From: Acidobacteriaceae bacterium
GTDB lineage: Bacteria > Acidobacteriota > Terriglobia > Terriglobales > Acidobacteriaceae
Direction of reading: 5' to 3'
Assembly: GCA_030041305.1 (NCBI GenBank)
Contig: JASHOC010000314.1
Location: 1 to 37,663, forward strand
DNA: 37,663 bases
Every line of letters starts with the position of its first letter. The first letter of the stretch is position 1. Below the pieces are notes generated by a model, which was not told the DNA's origin, ran no database searches, and saw only the letters and a list, made by a program, of their open reading frames with translations. Shown here in pieces: positions 35,340-37,663 of the stretch. The translations under genes and the position numbers were made by a program.

Positions 35340-35834
35340 CTAATCTCCGTTGTCGGTGGTGGTCAGGCTCTCCAGCGTGTCCAGCACCTGGGCATTGTTT
35401 TCGAGCGTCTGCAGATCGTGAACCACCGCGGCGTCGTTCGCCGTCTGCCGGGGCTGAGGCCAGTTGTTCAGATCCAAATACGCCCCACCACCGACAAGCA
35501 GCACCACCGTGAGCGCCATGGCGGCGAGAGGACGCATATGGGTGCGGGGGCCATAGGCGTACCGCGCCCGCAGCCGGCTCAGCCATCCAGCCGGAGCCGC
35601 CTCGCGCTCTTCGCGCATACGCGCCCCCAGCCGGGTTAGGAAATAGGGGCTGGGCTCCGGAGCCTCCCAGCCATCCATCAGCGCCATCGTAGCTTGCAGT
35701 TCTTCCAATTCGCTGCGGCAGCCCTCACACTCCGCAACATGATCACGAACCTTGGCAGGCACGGCCGCCGGATCCAGGAGCAGATCCGCCAGCTTCGAGT
35801 TCATCCCTTGACAAGCTTTGTCCAAAACCCTCAT
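35340..35834 (-). CDS. zinc-finger anti-sigma factor
   Basis: It is a membrane-bound anti-sigma factor for the adjacent ECF sigma. The N-terminal zf-HC2-like finger is CQGMN...VRDHVAECEGC (one Cys, then HxxxCxxC), the central part is acidic/helical (LEELQATMALMDGWEAPEPS), and one transmembrane helix (MRPLAAMALTVVLLVGGGAY) leads to a short periplasmic tail. I start at ATG 35834 (164 residues, GGGGTGG upstream); GTG 35879, eight bases after the sigma stop, is an alternative that would tighten coupling. Zinc-dependent release of sigma is known for the family but not shown here. Confidence 0.88.
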   Translation of the reverse strand: MRVLDKACQGMNSKLADLLLDPAAVPAKVRDHVAECEGCRSELEELQATMALMDGWEAPEPSPYFLTRLGARMREEREAAPAGWLSRLRARYAYGPRTHMRPLAAMALTVVLLVGGGAYLDLNNWPQPRQTANDAAVVHDLQTLENNAQVLDTLESLTTTDNGD

Positions 35835-35886
35835 ACGAGCCACCCCGCTCTCCGCCGGTTCACTCCGGCTTGTTTCCACTCACTTC

Positions 35887-36558
35887 TCACACAAATTCCT
35901 TCAGTTTTTCCCGCAGCGTCTGGTAGGCCCGAAACAGCAGCGACTTGGTTGCCGATTCGCTCAGTTTCAGCACCTCGCCAATCTGGCGGTAATCCATGCC
36001 CTGGTACTTGTGCATCAGCACTGCCATCCGTTGCCGCTCCGGCAGCGCCATAACATGGCTGCGAATCGCCGCCATGCGTTCCTCGCGCAACATCCGCTGC
36101 TCCACGGTCGGGTCGTCATCGGCCAAGTCCGGCGTCGTGCCGGTTTCCTCATCCGGCGCATCCAGGTAGACCGTTTGAGCCGCCCTCTCGTGCCGGGTGT
36201 CGCGCGCGTAATTAACCGCCAGGTTCGTGGCGATCCGGTAAAGCCAGGTGGTGAACCGCGCCTCGGCCCGGTAACTGTCCCGCGCCCGGTAAACGCGCAG
36301 AAACACCTCTTGCGCCAATTCTTCGGCCACGGCCTGGTTGCGCACCATCCGAAAGAGAAAATGGATCATCGGCCGGTGGTACTTTTCAACCAGAAAATTA
36401 AAGCTGGCTTCGTCTCCGGCGGCAACGCGGAGCATCACTGCCGCGTCGCTGGTGGGATCCAAGCCCCCGCGCAGCTCCGCGCTCGGGCCCAGTCGCGAGC
36501 TTTGCCATGAACTCTCGCTCGCTCCCAGGGCCGGCTTGTCCAGGACCATGGTCGCCAT
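35887..36558 (-). CDS. ECF-type RNA polymerase sigma factor
   Basis: It directs RNA polymerase to a stress regulon. Region 2 is clear (FNFLVEKYHRPMIHFLFRMV, AVAEELAQEVFLRVYRARDS and RFTTWLYRIATNLAVNYARD), as is region 4 (LPERQRMAVLMHKYQGMDYR, then QIGEVLKLSESATKSLLFRA). I start at ATG 36558 (223 residues), where GAAG precedes; the frame is open to 36882, but that part is proline-rich and looks non-coding. About 45 residues precede region 2, more than usual, so a later start is possible. The anti-sigma gene follows directly. Confidence 0.93.
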   Translation of the reverse strand: MATMVLDKPALGASESSWQSSRLGPSAELRGGLDPTSDAAVMLRVAAGDEASFNFLVEKYHRPMIHFLFRMVRNQAVAEELAQEVFLRVYRARDSYRAEARFTTWLYRIATNLAVNYARDTRHERAAQTVYLDAPDEETGTTPDLADDDPTVEQRMLREERMAAIRSHVMALPERQRMAVLMHKYQGMDYRQIGEVLKLSESATKSLLFRAYQTLREKLKEFV

Positions 36559-37020
36559 GTCTTCAGGAACCCCATTCGGACCGGAAGGTTGCGCTCCGGG
36601 CTCGAATTCCGGTCCGGAAATCGTTCCTCGATCCGACCCGGGCCTGGGCGTTCTCCGGTCCCTCGGCAGCGCCATTGCAAAACCAGTCCAGCCGCGCGTC
36701 CAATCGTTCATCCAGCCCCCGGTCGGGAAACCGATCCCGCCACAGCCGCCAACCCCCCACCCTACCAGACGCTCTGGAGCAACATCCGGTTTGCCGGCGC
36801 AGCGCGTTTCAGTCCGAGGGTCCGCTTCGTCACCACAGGGGGACTCGAGGTGTAGCGGCTTGGGCTCGGGTTTCCTGGGCATTGGCGCCAGTGCGCGGCA
36901 AGGGGGCCCCCCCGGCGCTTCGCAACCGGGTTGGCTCCGAACCGAGTGCTGGTGTTACTCTAACCCAAGGGATGCCCTGCTGGCGCGTCCTTCTTTCAAC
37001 CGAGCGGTTGTCTGCATTTC
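36559..37020. other. non-coding leader between sigma gene and tRNA
   Basis: This stretch of 462 bases has no convincing gene; open frames on both strands are proline/arginine-rich products of high GC. It holds the repeated TTC(C)GG-N-CCGGAA dyads near the sigma start and a perfect CAACCG-AG-CGGTTG dyad at 36997-37010 just before the tRNA. The sigma and tRNA promoters should lie here. Confidence 0.5.
36575..36619. promoter_or_regulatory. paired dyads upstream of the ECF sigma gene
   Basis: TTCGGACCGGAA (36575-36586) and the perfect dyad TTCCGGTCCGGAA (36607-36619) are near copies about 32 bases apart, roughly three helical turns. They lie within 65 bases of the chosen sigma start. They could be operator sites, though such GC-rich dyads also arise by chance. 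Confidence 0.25.
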
Positions 37021-37095
37021 GGGCGCTTAACTCAGCGGTAGAGTGTCACCTTCACACGGTGGAAGTCGTAGGTTCGAATCCTACAGCGCCCACCA
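37021..37095 (+). tRNA. tRNA-Val (anticodon CAC)
   Basis: The cloverleaf folds completely: acceptor GGGCGCT with AGCGCCC, D-stem ACTC with GAGT, anticodon stem TCACC with GGTGG, and T-stem GTAGG with CCTAC around TTCGAAT. The loop TTCACAC puts CAC at 37053-37055, reading GUG codons for valine. The 3' CCA is encoded (37093-37095). It has no tRNA neighbours here. Confidence 0.96.
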
Positions 37096-37219
37096 AATCA
37101 GGAATTTACGGACGGTGTGGTCGGATCCGGGCGGGAATCGCGGCCTTTCCGGCGCATGGAGACAACCGCGGCCAGCGTGCAGGTGACCAGGGAGGCGCCG
37201 CTGGTGCTTTCCGCGACCG

Positions 37220-37417
37220 GTGGATCTGCTCTGGGGCATGGAAGACAAGCTGGTGAGCTTTGCCAACGCGGAGATCCTGCTCGAGCAAATGCCGCAGGTG
37301 CGTGTCACACGCCTGGAGGGCTGGGGACATGTTCCCCACTTCGATTGCCCGCGGCGTTTTATTGAGGCGCTGAGCGCTGTCCTTCGCGAACCCGTTCCGG
37401 AAACAGGAGTCCCATGA
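37220..37417 (+). pseudogene. C-terminal remnant of an alpha/beta-hydrolase
   Basis: The frame reads DLLWGMEDKLVSFANAEILL, then EQMPQVRVTRLEGWGHVPHF and DCPRRFIEALSAVL, which is the last part of an alpha/beta-hydrolase: the strand and turn carrying the acid (WGMED) and the catalytic-histidine loop (GWGHVPH). The same frame has a stop just upstream (37184-37186), and the nucleophile elbow and core are missing. Only about 120 bases separate the fragment from the tRNA 3' end. It is best read as the leftover of a gene truncated next to tRNA-Val; a small independent protein is unlikely. Confidence 0.65.
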
Positions 37418-37580
37418 TTGCCGACGGCATTCCCGTCGCTAGCAAGCATACGCCTTGCCCGTACAAATACCTGACCGCGCAATTAGGAAATCTTTAGAAA
37501 TTCATCAGGACTTTGTTAGAACCGACCGCCTATCGTTTTCTTGGCAAGGAAATTCGTGATTTCTCGCGGGGAGGTTCACC

Positions 37581-37663
37581 TTGACCGAATGGATCGTTTT
37601 GGGCGGCGCCGGCGTTTTGGGTGTTCTGTTTCTTCTCTACGTGTTCGTTCATTGGAGCCGAGA
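37581..37663 (+). CDS. small membrane protein, 5' part only (possibly KdpF-like)
   Basis: The frame runs off the window. TTG 37581 is preceded by GGGGAGG at six bases, a strong ribosome site. The visible product (L/M)TEWIVLGGAGVLGVLFLL followed by YVFVHWSR is one hydrophobic helix with a basic end. Its length and pattern resemble KdpF, the tiny first subunit of the Kdp potassium pump, but the ending is not visible and any bitopic membrane protein could begin so. TTAGGA/TTAGAA boxes at 37483, 37494 and 37516 lie upstream, the last two 22 bases apart. Confidence 0.6.
   Translation, partial: MTEWIVLGGAGVLGVLFLLYVFVHWSR

Noticed and set aside
37414..37497. 27-codon frame whose ATG overlaps the hydrolase remnant's stop
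   Set aside because: The upstream gene is a fragment, and the peptide has no recognisable feature; the ATGA overlap alone is not enough.

Overview
The window is GC-rich, densely coded chromosomal DNA from a Gram-negative, aerobic heterotroph. I favour Acidobacteriota (subdivision 1 type). This rests on overall gene style: an ECF sigma / zinc-finger anti-sigma / DUF3106 cluster, a TamB-like giant next to a many-POTRA Omp85 protein, heptameric intergenic repeats, and a 'Bacteroidetes/Acidobacteria-like' HMG-CoA lyase motif. That is an inference; no rRNA gene is present to fix it. I see no prophage, insertion sequence or CRISPR array.

Layout. 1-250: two hairpin-forming inverted repeats. 249-4017: aldose epimerase (minus), then a translationally coupled YfiR-like periplasmic protein and a CHASE8-type sensor histidine kinase (plus), then a small secreted SnoaL/NTF2-like gene broken by a frameshift. 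4341-6742: glycine decarboxylase subunit 2 and an Lrp/AsnC regulator. The regulator is divergent from the next operon and has a palindromic candidate operator. 6950-12337: a tight phenylalanine/tyrosine degradation operon, hpd-phhA-hmgA-orfX-fahA. The unknown orfX overlaps both of its neighbours and sits where a maleylacetoacetate isomerase gene would be expected.

12429-22047: a branched-chain acyl-CoA block. It holds an acyl-CoA carboxylase beta subunit, two acyl-CoA dehydrogenases, HMG-CoA lyase, a methylglutaconyl-CoA hydratase-like enzyme, both subunits of a 3-oxoacid CoA-transferase, a type-2 (HSD10-like) SDR and a thiolase. With the tyrosine operon these make a local funnel: Phe/Tyr and Leu each yield acetoacetate, the CoA-transferase activates it, and the thiolase cleaves it to acetyl-CoA. 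The second dehydrogenase, SDR and thiolase also fit the isoleucine branch. Missing from the window are the biotin-carrying alpha subunit, a classical isovaleryl-CoA dehydrogenase, a tyrosine aminotransferase and a recognisable MaiA.

22053-24192: a signalling operon of RsbT-like switch kinase, NarX-type histidine kinase and LuxR-type response regulator. The kinase's N-terminus resembles the RsbT-binding domain of RsbU, which suggests a partner switch wired into a two-component system. 24327-32587: a YihY-family membrane protein, then an Omp85 protein with about seven POTRA-like modules directly upstream of a TamB-like protein (outer-membrane assembly). 32603-36558: a repeat-rich membrane-anchored protein, a DUF3106 protein, an anti-sigma factor and an ECF sigma factor, all on the minus strand. 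37021-37095: tRNA-Val(CAC), followed by an alpha/beta-hydrolase C-terminal remnant and the start of a small membrane protein cut by the window edge.
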